Source of the DNA: Conoideocrella luteorostrata | Taxonomy: Eukaryota; Ascomycota; Sordariomycetes; Hypocreales; Clavicipitaceae | Direction of reading: 5' to 3' | Length of the DNA stretch: 64,000 bases | Assembly: GCA_032433595.1 (NCBI GenBank) | Contig: JASWJB010000031.1 | Location: forward strand, 124,001 to 188,000 | Shown: one piece after another, positions 1-10,285 of the stretch | How the letters are laid out: the number at the start of each line of letters is the position of its first letter | Numbering within the stretch: the stretch's first letter is position 1 | Position numbers and translations under genes: made by a program | Notes under the pieces: model-generated | The model's database searches: none | Told to the model about the DNA's origin: nothing | The model's input: only the letters and a program-made list of their open reading frames with translations

Positions 1-1580
1 AGTTCAATCGCTACCTCTACCTCTGTCTCTACCTCAATTTCAGCAAAACAGCACAACAGCCGTAGGGATGGGCTGGCACATCGAGGTGGACATCCCGCGG
101 AGGCCAACATGGACAGCTCTCCGACGTCATTCGCCGGCATCCCAAGCGATGTCGGCTATTCCGGCGCAAGCCTAGATCTCAGCGGTTTTCAGGACGATAT
201 TGTCATCTCATACCTCCTTTCCAAGTTCAGCATAGGCTTCGGAGATCGCATACCCAATGGCGCCGATGCGCCAACCATGGCAGTGGTTCTGACGGGCGGG
301 ATGGGCAAATCGAGCGCGTATCTCTCTGGCCTGAGCCTGGCACAGGCATTCTTTGGCCGGGTTCATAACGACGACGAGATGTCACGGCAGTCGGTGCAGT
401 TGTATGGCAGGGCCTTGACGAACCTCCGTAGGGATTTGCAACTTGCAGATCAGGAAGAGGCGCGGCCCAGGGCCTATATGAATCTCTGGACGTCGCTGTT
501 TCTCGGGCTCTATGAGATGGTATCATCTGCTGGGTCTTCGAAGTGGCTGCAGCATAGTATGGGTGTGTCGGCTTTGGTAGGCTCTGCGGAGTGCACATTT
601 GCCATTTGTATTTGTTCGAGCCGCCGTCAGTCGCTAATACAGAGGCAGACACAACTGGCAGGACCAGAAGCGTTTCAAAGCCAAGCAGCCAATGCGATGC
701 TCGAGAGTTATAGATCATTCATTGTGAGTATCCCCCCATGAACAAAATCGGCTCAGAAATGACAACTAACGCGAAGGTTATTCAGGCTGTCGGACACCTA
801 GTCCAAAGAAAGCACTGCTTCCTCGCACAACCCGAATGGAAAACGATTCCCTGGGCTGGCAAAGGCCCGCCGAAAACATTGACGTCCCTGATTTGCGACG
901 TTCTCTGCGACATTCCGGGGCTCATGCAAGACGTCGACGCGATGCTTGAGTCCCACAAGCTTGGCCACGACATATCGGCAGACAAGGTTATTCTTCAGGA
1001 AACAGTCATCAACAGCATAGACCAGCTCTCATGGCTCCGATGGCAATGGGAAGCTGCATATCCGTATGCATGTGCCGAGCGACCTACAACCACGGATTCG
1101 TGCGTGACCGTCGATGAATACGGACACCCCTTGTTCGAAACACATTTTGAGTTTGACAGTCTCGATAGAGCGATTGATGTGCTGAATTACAACTCTATCC
1201 GGCTGATGCTCTACACACTAGGCGACAGCGCTTGCATCACCGATCTGCAGCTCACGTCCAGTTCCGAGTATCTTCTTCGGGAAGGGCCCGGGTCGAATCC
1301 ACTGGTGCTGCCGGGCCAAGGCGATAGAATAGGGCATGCTCTTGAGATATGCCGCTCGGCTGAGTACATGATGCAGGAGAGCCGAGACAGCCAGGGGCTG
1401 CTGATTCTGCTCTTCCCGCTGCGAGTTGCATTCACGCACCTGCAGAAGATGCCCAAAATTTCGACATGGATTCAACGGGTGTTGGGCATGTCCGGCTCGA
1501 AAGGATTCAAGTTGGGCGAGCATATTTTGAATCTGCAGTCGCAATCAAAGCCACCGATGAAAGTGAACGCGGTGAAATAA
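1..1580 (+). CDS. Zn2Cys6-type transcription factor, 5'-truncated (fungal-specific TF domain, DUF3468/Fungal_trans_2 type)
   Basis: The reading frame is open from base 1 and has no stop before the first Met at 109, so the start and presumably a Zn2Cys6 DNA-binding domain lie outside the window. Likely exons are <1-576, 643-723 and 777 (or 786)-1580. Intron 577-642 (66 nt, branch-like gctaat) restores a smooth join, ...VSAL then RQTQLAGPEAFQS. The second intron starts with gtgagt at 724 and has two in-frame acceptors, at 776 and 785. The conserved stretches around GPEAFQS, YRSFI and FLAQPEWKTIPW, followed by a helical C-terminal half, match the regulatory domain of fungal C6 regulators. The protein would be nuclear; target genes are unknown. 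The Ser/Thr-rich first codons look like the usual linker after a zinc cluster. Confidence 0.75.
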
Positions 1581-2287
1581 AGGCGCTCGGGGCTGGTATT
1601 GAATACATCATAGCGAGATGTAAGCATGCCATCTAATGCGTAAACTTAATTCATAATACCTACCTCGATACAAACCTCTCACAGTACGTTTCTGGTCTCC
1701 TTAACGTCGCACCACCGACACCTCGTGGTTCCCTATGACTAGTAGTCTCCATAAACCCTTCTGGTAACAATTTCCGTTCATCCTTTCGCGCGCGCCAGGA
1801 ATGGTCTTTCCCCAGCGCACCATCCCAATTCCATGCCCAACACCTAAAATGCAATTACGGTATCGTGTACTCCGTACTGGTGCACAAATACTCACTCGCC
1901 TTGGACCGGCCAATCGCCGACAGTGGCACCGGTCGTAAGCGGGCGATAAGCCACCGAGGCCCACTTTGGTCTTTTTCCAGCTTCAACTCACCTACTAATT
2001 CATCGAGCAGTACGCCGGAGTTAATAGACAGACTTCCTACCCTCGGAACGGGCTGTAAATACGAAGCTCCTAGGGGCAGATAGATAGTTGCCCCGGCTTA
2101 CTTAAATGCTGCATCTCCATCTAAACACCGACAGAGACCGATTCCGATACACCGTACATTTCGACACCACCCGCATCATCATCATCTGTGAGGAGAAGAA
2201 ACCTGAGAGAGAGCCCATGGGTGGTTCACTTGATTCATTTGAGTTTGCAAACGCACACCTCATCCTACCGCCTGCTTTCGAAGCTCC
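1581..2287. other. Intergenic, 707 bp, between two regulator genes
   Basis: This stretch holds the 3' flank of the first regulator and the promoter of the second. It contains one copy of the dispersed motif TACTCCGTAC at 1868-1877. No convincing coding frame or RNA gene was seen. Confidence 0.6.
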
Positions 2288-4370
2288 ATGTCGAACCAGC
2301 GCCGTCGATCATGCGAGCGCTGCCGAAACTTAAAGGTCCGGTGTGATCGCAGCACTCCGTCGTGCTCACGATGCGTCGGAGCCAAATCAGATTGCTCGCT
2401 AGGCCAACAACAACCAACAACATCGACATTGACGATAACTTCGCCTCTTCCACGGGCATGTACACCTTCAGACAGTTCATCCTCGCCAGACTTCTACTTG
2501 TCTATACCGTTGAGCCCGGCTGTTCTCGATACTCTGTCCCCGGACGAGTGTGAGACTCGTCGCCATGAGTGTGAGGTGGCGCCAGGATCTACACTGAACG
2601 GTGGTGATGTCAAGATTAAGCGTAAAAGACGCCGTGCATGTCTCTCTTGTACGCGCTGTCACAGACTCAAAGTCAAGTGTGACAAGAAGGAACCATGTGG
2701 GCGGTGTCGTCTGTCCGGCTGGGGAAAGCAATGTGAATACACGCACAGAATCGAGAGCGATGAGACCTTGACGTCAGCATCCGCATCCGCATCCGCATCA
2801 GCATCTGTATCCGATTCCGTGCCATCGCCGTATGCGCTAATACAAGAAGACCCCCAGGTTGCGTTGGAGACGTGGCATTCGCGACATAGAGGCTTGAGTC
2901 ACTGGAAGAACCTATTGTCCAAGGTATATGCACGGCACATTTCAACATGGAAAAGCTTGCATTTAACTCATTTGTGACCTGGTCAACTAACACCCTCAGC
3001 TCGGCAGCAACTTCACTCATCCACTGGCTTTTGTCCCGTCGCTCGCCACCGAGGAAGTCATCCGCCGCAAGCACAGCACCGCCGCGGGCCTCATCCTCCC
3101 AGACAACTTCCCATTCAATAGTCCGCGCGCCGTCCCCTTCATCTCCCTCGAAAAAGTGCACAGCCTCCTCGAGAGCCATCGGGCCGAGTGCCCTGATTTT
3201 GTAGACGCCTATCTTGACTTATACCAAGCTGTATACCCCATCATCGACAGCCACCAGTTCCAGGAGCGTATCGGTGCTTACTGGGACGATCCGACATCTG
3301 CGGATGCAGCATGGCTGAGTCAGTTTCTGATGGTCCTCGCTCTGGGTCAAATTGCCACGACGAAGGAGATCATACCAACAGTACAACTATGCATGGCGGC
3401 TGAGGCATGCCTCGGTATGACTCCTTTCATGTTGCGGCCGAGTATCGCGACAATGAGGACGCTATGCCTCATGATTTTGGCAAAGTTGACAGCCAACGGG
3501 ACGTGTTGGTCCTTTGATGCCTGTTGGAATCTGTTGGGGTTTATAGTCCGGCTGGCCATCTGCTTGGGATTTCATCGCAGCGAACCACCGGCTCATTCGT
3601 CGCCGGTTGTATATAAAGACTGGGAAGCCGGTCAGGTTATCTGGTCCGTGATACTCCATTTCAACATTCAGGTGTCAATGACTGCCGGCATGCCGTCATG
3701 CATATCAGCAGACGATGTGGCTTCGTCGCGAGACAGTCTGCCATGGAATTGCACAGTCTTGGGCACCGCAGCGGTGGCCTGGCGCACCGTCATCCACATA
3801 TCTTGCCCGACCATCATACGCATTATCTCGAGAGTGAACTCGGACCCCGAGCGACCCTCGTACGAAGAAATCCTCGACTACAGCTCCCAGATCCGGCAGC
3901 TGATGGGTGTACTGGACAGGATCCAAGGCCCTCGCACGCTCCGCATCACACTGGACATTTTTTTCCGCAGAGTTCTTCTCGTCTTGCACCGACGCCATGC
4001 GTTGGAAGCGGATGCGCCAACCAAATACCCCGTTTCGTACTGGGCGTCCCTCGAGTGCAGCCTGGCCCTTCTCGTCCACCAGCGCGACCTGTGCGACAGC
4101 GAGGACGTCCCAAAGAGAAACGACTTGCTATTCCGGCTGTACATGCTTGACGTGTTTGCCGCGGCGGTGACGGCCACGATCCATCTTTTGAGGAAGGATG
4201 CGCCCCTAGCGGCGGGGTTTGCTATTCCGCCGAGGCAGACGATTCTGGAAACATTGCAGGCGTGTACGGAGTTGTGGGCAAAGGAAACCATGGAGAGTCC
4301 GTGTTTTCGTATTGGGCATTTGCTTTTAAAAGAGATTGTGAATGCCCTGGCTGAAGGGCGGCAGCGTTGA
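2288..4370 (+). CDS. Transcription factor with two tandem Zn2Cys6 clusters and a fungal TF (MHR) domain
   Basis: Two exons, 2288-2923 and 3000-4370, joined by a 76-nt intron (gtatat...ctcag) in phase 0, give about 668 residues. The first zinc cluster uses Cys 9, 12, 19, 26, 29 and 36, with the basic block RNLKVR between Cys pairs. A second complete cluster uses Cys 121, 124, 131, 137, 140 and 149, preceded by the basic stretch KIKRKRRR. Both show the C-x2-C-x6-C-x5/6-C-x2-C-x6/8-C pattern. A Ser/Ala repeat coded by imperfect GCATCC hexamers follows near residues 163-173. The remainder (from about residue 270) resembles the fungal-specific TF domain, with a DAYLDLYQAVYP-like start. It should be a nuclear DNA-binding regulator. 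Possession of two clusters is unusual; targets are unknown. The neighbouring metallo-beta-lactamase and galactonate dehydratase genes are possible targets by proximity only. Confidence 0.85.
2773..2820 (+). repeat. Imperfect GCATCC hexamer repeat inside the double-zinc-cluster gene
   Basis: About six imperfect copies of GCATCC/GCATCA encode an alternating Ser-Ala run just after the second zinc cluster. It is in frame, so length changes would not break the gene. It is probably a flexible linker. Confidence 0.7.
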
Positions 4371-4868
4371 ACACGGGGCATGTGATACTAGTACGGGAGA
4401 CAGATTTTATTTCCGGGACTTCATAGATACATATACACACATACACATATTAGCCACATGTACTTTGCTTACTGAGCTGTATGTGTATACGCATACATGC
4501 CATCCATGCCATTCAGAACGTTACCTTTATCAACAAAGCATCAAACGCTAAATCGTCGCCCGTGTTCCCACGTCGTCTGCAATATAGCACGAAACCAACG
4601 TATCATCACGATCAATTCGCGTCAAGGCCAAGCATTGCTTTAATCCCATTCCGAAGTCAAAGGTCAACCTTCCGGAGAGAAGTTTATTCCGGTCGCAACT
4701 AGGCATAAAACACACACTTTAAAGCAGGCGACTGCCAGAGCCGACTTTGCATCCGTTTCCAACTTCTACCAGCAGCACCAGCAGCAGACCAGGATGCTGG
4801 GAGGAAGCGCGGTTGTGACTGACAGATCATGCTGGAAGTGCCATCTTTCGTTACCCAGAACCCGCTAG
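4371..4868. other. Intergenic, 498 bp, convergent 3' ends
   Basis: This lies between the stop of the plus-strand regulator and the stop of the minus-strand metallo-beta-lactamase gene. It includes a TA/CA-rich stretch near 4425-4500. No gene seen. Confidence 0.6.
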
Positions 4869-6007
4869 TTACAATGTTTCTTTGTGGATAGCATGGTCCG
4901 GGAAGCCCATCATCGAGACGAAAATCTGCGCGCTTTCCAGTAGTCGCTTCCGACCGAGTCCTCGACAGTCCCGTGTCCAAAATGCCGTGTAGGCGTCTTC
5001 AAAGTCCAGCGGGGCGATGGCTTTCCACACTTTGAGGACCTCGTCGGGTGAGAGCGGGATCTAGTTACGACGTAGTCACTCTGGGTCAGCAGCGTGTCAC
5101 ACACAGCAAACATCAACTTTTGTCAAGCCACCCCGAGTCTCTCCTTCTCACGCGCCCAACCACGCCCAAAGGCCTCCAACAACACCCTACTGCACCAGGA
5201 CACCATGCAGCACTCACCATATTCGGATAGGACCACATGAAGGTGAAACTAATCTTGCCCGGCAGTCGGTTATCCGGGTGGTTCCCGCTCGGCACAACAG
5301 TCACCGTGTCCCCCACGAACAGCTTCTTCTCAGGCTTCCACAGTAGCACGGAGCTTCCGGGAAAATGGCCCCCTGCTTTGACGGCCTGGAACTCGCCATC
5401 TAGCAGGTCGATGCTTTGCTCTTTCCATAATTTAATGTGTTCGGTCTTGCGGCCGAGCCATCCCTCATCCTCGGCGGAGAGGTACACGGGGCAATCAAAC
5501 GCCTTGCCCCATTCACAAGTTGTTGAGAAGTAGTGCGGGTGAGATACAACAATTGCCTTTATGCCTCCGAGATCGTTGATGCGCCTGATTGTGTCGTCGT
5601 CGATGTATGAGATGCAGTCCCAGAGGACGTTTCCCTTGGGGCTGCACAGCAAGATGGCTCGTTGGCCGATGGCGACTTGCGGCTGGGTGAGGATGCTGAT
5701 CACGCCGGTGTGATACGCGTCCATGCGGAACTCATTGGTGAACCGCTTGGACAGCTGCATTTCCCGGAGGGACGTCCAGGTCTGTCTGGATTCGGTGCAA
5801 GCGTGTCAATCAATCAATTTCTAGGTGTTAGGGGCGCGTTTATTCTATATCACGGTGCTCTACGGAGTACAGGGTCAAGGTGGCATGTATTTTATTTACT
5901 CACCCCTCTGGAGGAACAAACTGTCGAGGGTCATCGCATATCTTGCAGCTCCGCATTGACCGGCTGTCGTATTGGACGCCACACGCGTTGCAAATTATCA
6001 AGTCCAT
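4869..6007 (-). CDS. Metallo-beta-lactamase-fold hydrolase with N-terminal zinc-ribbon-like motif
   Basis: Three exons read on the minus strand, 6007-5904, 5785-5218 and 5060-4869, separated by introns of 118 and 157 nt that both begin gtgagt. The protein is about 287 residues. It starts with a short Cys motif (C6, C9, C21, C24) resembling a zinc ribbon. A metallo-beta-lactamase fold follows: the segment VSHPHYFS (His 117, His 119) sits at the place of HxHxDH, then GGHFPGS (His 175), and a metal-ligand Asp in FVGDTV (Asp 194). The canonical D-H of HxHxDH is absent, as I recall for this fungal subfamily. No signal peptide is seen, so it is probably cytosolic. It is divergent from the galactonate dehydratase gene across a 967-bp shared promoter, so a sugar-lactone hydrolase role is conceivable. 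That is inference; substrate is unknown. Confidence 0.8.
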
Positions 6008-6974
6008 AGTCGGCAGCTAGTAACTTGTAATGGATAATTGGTGTACGGAGTAATGCCGCAGGATGCAGTATTCTCTGACAGCGAACTGTGTCAAAAAATG
6101 TTCAAGAACCATCCAGCTTTAAAGTCATTTTCTTGGGCAGACATGAGCCCCGCCGGGAGATTATCGGTGCTTATACAGAGTCATCATGAAGACGCCATCG
6201 CTTTGAGGGGAAATGGCTAGTTTGGCCAACTGCGTGATGCTTCTCTCGGGAATAAAACATTATTGCCGCGCGAAGCAACGATGCCCGAAGTGCCGATCGC
6301 TCCGTCCAGCTTCCCCAGCCAAGAACGGAATCAACCAGTTAATATGGAGCCACATACTTGCGTACCTTCAACTCGTTATCCCAGCAAAATGCACGGAGCA
6401 CAGGCCAAGTATGCATTTATAACCCCATGGATCGTGAATTCCAAAGCGTCTTTCCAGGGTGGGACTCTCAATACATCCTTGGCTTATAACGGGTTCTACA
6501 CACGCACGTTGTGTGCCTTCCGGAGGGAACACCAAAATCACATATCTCCCAGCAGGTGTTCAAGTGCCGCCGCTCTCATAGTTACTCTAATGCGCTGGAA
6601 GGGTCATCGGGCCCGCTAATACAGTGACGTCCAACTACCGCATCACTCAACACGCAAAGGGATGTACTATCCCAATCACAGAGCCGTCCCACCCGCCACT
6701 ATCAAATCCTCGACAAGTGCACGCCGTATTCCCAACAATCAAAACACCGAACCCGCTGCATTCCTGCCTGCAGCAATATAGCCCACGCATCGCCACATCA
6801 TCTCGCAGATAGGTACCCCCATGCCGGATGCAGGAGCTGGGGCTCAGCCGTCAACCCCCCGCGGTATAAGTATAAGCCAACAGCGGCAATTGACTCGCCT
6901 CCGTCCAAACCGTCGTATACTTCACGGGAACGCCTGCTCCGTACAAGCTCCCTCACAGGCTAATTGCAAACAGA
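6008..6974. promoter_or_regulatory. Divergent promoter region (metallo-beta-lactamase / galactonate dehydratase)
   Basis: This 967-bp stretch separates two divergent genes. A TATA-like TATAAG lies at 6865-6870, about 105 nt before the dehydratase ATG. One TACGGAGTA motif is at 6044-6052. No coding frame was recognised. Confidence 0.5.
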
Positions 6975-8377
6975 ATGGGCAAGCTGTCCAAAATCGAATA
7001 CTTTCGCGTGCCCCCTCGATGGCTGTTCGTCAAAATCACAGACGATGCAGGCAATACCGGATGGGGGGAAGCCACGCTCGAGGGGCACACGCAGTCCGTG
7101 GAGGGCTGTCTAGACGCCTGGATTGACCAGTATACAGGACTGGAGGCAGAGTAGGTGTTCTGGCTTTCCGCAATGACCTGGTCTTTTGAAGCTCGTTTAG
7201 AGTCGTGATAGCTGACAGAGCTCACGTCCGCATGAAGTGAAATCGAGCAGATCTGGCAAATGTCCTGGCGCAAGTCCTTTTACAGATCCGGGCCGGTCTT
7301 CATGAGCGCTTTATCCGGCTTGGATATCGCGCTCTGGGATCTTAAAGGTAAGTGCAGCATGGAAGGGAAAGTTCAGCTCGTTTCTTTTGTATTTGTCTTC
7401 TCTGGCTCCATTCTCCATTCGACTCGTCATGCAATTTGTCCGCTGATAATGCAGCCCGCAAACTCAATGTCCCTATCTACGAACTCCTAGGCGGCAAACT
7501 ACGCTCCAAACTCAAAGTATACGCTTGGATAGGTGGCGACCGACCTTCAGACATAGAACAGGCCGCGTACGTATCCTCCCCAGGGAAAACAAATTCCACA
7601 ATGCAGCTGTTACTAAGAGCCAAGACCAGGCTTGCCCGCAAAGCCCAAGGCTTCACAGCCGTTAAAATGAATGCCACTGAAGACCTAGCCTGGCTCGACG
7701 TCCCCTCCGCCCTCGATACATGCGTTTCCCGCGTCCAGGCCGTCAAGGCCCTCAACCTAGACGTAGGGATTGACTTCCACGGCCGTCTTCACCGTCCCAT
7801 GGCGAAGCAACTAGCCGCAAGGCTTGAGGTCCACAGACCGCTATTTATTGAAGAGCCCCTTTTGTCAGAGCATGTCGAGGCAATCAAGGCGCTCTCCGCA
7901 CAAACCACCATCCCCATTGCCCTGGGCGAGCGCCTCCATAGCCGATGGGACTTGAAACCCTTTCTGGAAGCATCTTGTATTGACATCCTGCAGCCGGACA
8001 TCTGTCACATCGGCGGTATTAGTGAACTTAAGCGCATGGCCAGCATGGCGGAAGCGTATGATGTGCCTATCGCACCGCACTGTCCTCTGGGGCCGATTGC
8101 TTTGGCGGCTAGCCTTCAGGTTGCTGCTGCGACGGCGAATTTTGCGATTCAGGAAATGAGTTTGGGGATACATTACAACGTAGGTGGCTATGATTTGCTG
8201 AGCTACATCAAGAACCCGGAGATTTGGGATGTCAAGGATGGGTATGTGGAGTTGATGAGAGGGCCGGGGCTGGGTATTGATGTCAACGAAGACTTGGTGA
8301 GAGAGGCTAGTGTAGGTGCAGAGGCTTGGGTTAGTCCTGGGTTTGTTGGGCCTGGAGAGGAACTTAGAGAGTGGTGA
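6975..8377 (+). CDS. D-galactonate dehydratase-like enzyme (enolase superfamily, mandelate racemase/muconate lactonising group)
   Basis: Four exons, 6975-7150, 7238-7347, 7455-7566 and 7618-8377, give 385 residues, close to the 382 I recall for bacterial DgoD. The product should dehydrate a sugar acid such as D-galactonate to a 2-keto-3-deoxy acid in the cytosol, using Mg2+. The enolase-superfamily residues are visible: Asp185 and His187 in DFHGR, Glu211 in FIEEP, Glu237 in GER, Asp in LQPD, and His287 in APHCPLGPIA. They align at a constant +2 offset with D183, H185, E209, E235 and H285 of E. coli DgoD as I recall them. The third intron (7567-7617) is only 51 nt and divisible by three, so its boundary is the least certain. 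Related dehydratases act on gluconate, mannonate or rhamnonate, so the exact substrate is not proven. Confidence 0.88.
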
Positions 8378-8766
8378 CGGTTTCTTAGGCAAAATCTGGC
8401 ATCTCTCACTCGTTAGCGTTGCACCACCGTAACCTTCTCTTGATGAGCGTGTGGTTGTAGGATTTAAAAAATATCTTTCATCTGATAATGAAGCATGGAC
8501 CATGTCATTGACTCTTCATTCCGTACGCTGTCACTACGTCACTACACTCAAAAAAGGTCTTTGGTGGTTCATTGGACATCAATCAGTCTAGGAATCATAT
8601 CAACATGAGGGAGTAAAACAAGGCTGCCACCTTGCATCCCCGATCAGATGCTTCAGTCGAAACAAACGCAACGCAGATGAGTTCGCTTTAGACAAAATGT
8701 ATTGTTTATTTTCATATGTCTTCAACAAACATAACAAAAAAGAAATCAAAAGAAATTCGCTTCCGC
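8378..8766. other. Intergenic, 389 bp, convergent 3' ends
   Basis: Between the stop codons of the dehydratase and the amino acid transporter. AT-rich, consistent with 3' UTRs and polyadenylation regions; no gene seen. Confidence 0.6.
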
Positions 8767-10285
8767 TTAATTGATCGGCGCGCACGAGAAGACACCTCTC
8801 GTCTTACCCTCGTTGAATTGACGAATCTAGTAGACAATAATTAGTAAAATCCTTACATGAAGCGGTTTCCCCTTCATCAGGGCAGTTATAATCACTCACA
8901 ATGTCGTCAATGCTAGAATATGTACCGCAAACCAAAACCACAATGCCTAGGAGGAAGCAGAAGGCGTTCATAATTGCACGCGGCAGATTCTCCTTGGAGT
9001 ACCACTTGCCCTTGCACAAGAGCTTGAACCACATCCAAGCGGGCAAGTAGAAAGTGAAGCCCGAGATAAATAGGGATGAAGAAATCGACAGAAGATCGTT
9101 GAAGAAGGGAATGACCTCAGCAATGATGAATGCAGCAACAGTGATGGTGGAAATAACCGCAAGCCAAGTTGCCCAACCCTTGGGGGTGTTGATGAATCGA
9201 GTGACGGAATCTTTGTAAATTCTGCCGTGGATGTATCGTCCGATGACAGTGGTATTGATCGATCCAGAAATGAAAATGACCGGCAAGGCAACTCCGAAGG
9301 CAATCTTAGAAAGGGTGGTGCCAGCCGAGAGCAGAGCGGGCGACTTAACGTCAACGCCAACAAAGGAGTAGACAAGAGCGCCAGTGACGGTGTAAATAAA
9401 AATCTCAATAAGGCCGAGGGACCAAATGGACTTTACATAATCCGTAGGGGTGTGCATCTCATCCATGAAAGAAAACTGGCACATGGAGAAGCTATAAGCA
9501 AAGCAGATGTTGGTGATTGCAATGAATGCTTCGGCAAACGTAAGGTTCTCCTTGGGCCAAGCCGACCAATTGACCGCTGACAATCCGCCCTCGGCTCTTC
9601 CGGCAACGACTCCAGTTCCAATAATAGTGATGCCGATCGCGAGGAGAATAGAGACGAAGTCGACATAGCCTAAGATGGCAACCTCTGCAAATGACGGAGG
9701 AATGGCGAGGATGAGAAGGAGGATAGCCGAGACAACGCCAAAAACGACTGAGCATGTTCCGTTTTCAGTAATATTGAGAAAGGCAATGGTACCGGTCAAG
9801 CAGTGTGATCCCACGAGGAAGGTCAGTTGAAGCACAAACATGGCACCAACCACCTCGTATCCAACCCGGCCCAACAAAAGACGACCGGCGTCAGCATAGT
9901 GGGCGACTTCAGGGAAAGCAATCTTGACTTTTCCGACGATATCACTCGTGTAAATAGCGATGAGACCGAGACCAACACAGCAGATGACACCAGCAACCAT
10001 TCCGAGGGCAGCAAATGCCGCAGGCAGACTCAATGCACCCAGAGCAATAGCCTCGACAATGAGAACGATGGTGAGACGCTTCCACCCCAAGCGGTTGAAG
10101 TGAGCATTGCCCTCAGCAGTCTTTTGCTTTTCCAGATCGGTTCGTCGCTCCTCAAAGTCTGTAACCTCTCCTTCTATGGGAGCGCCGAGGACATTATCTT
10201 GAGCACCAAGGTCAGAAGAGGATGAATCCTTCTCCTTTTGGGCCTTTTCGGTGAATGCGTGGTCACGAGAAACAGTTCCCGCCAT
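8767..10285 (-). CDS. Amino acid transporter, AAAP family (Aa_trans)
   Basis: Exon 1 runs 10285-8900 and exon 2 runs 8826-8767, with a 73-nt intron (gtgagt...ctag). The spliced protein has 481 residues and ends GVFSCAPIN, typical of the fungal family. Reading through the intron instead gives an unrelated tail. A charged cytosolic N-terminus of about 65 residues precedes the membrane part, which starts near LGWKRLTIVLIVEAIALGALSLP, the conserved first helix of the family. About 11 hydrophobic segments follow. It is expected to be a plasma- or vacuolar-membrane permease for neutral or aromatic amino acids, like Neurospora MTR; the substrate is inferred from family only. A TATATA lies near 10322-10327, close to the ATG. 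Nothing else nearby suggests a pathway. Confidence 0.87.

Noticed and set aside
2773..2820. GCATCC microsatellite considered as a separate element
   Set aside because: It is in frame inside a gene and codes for a Ser/Ala linker, so it is listed only as a coding repeat.
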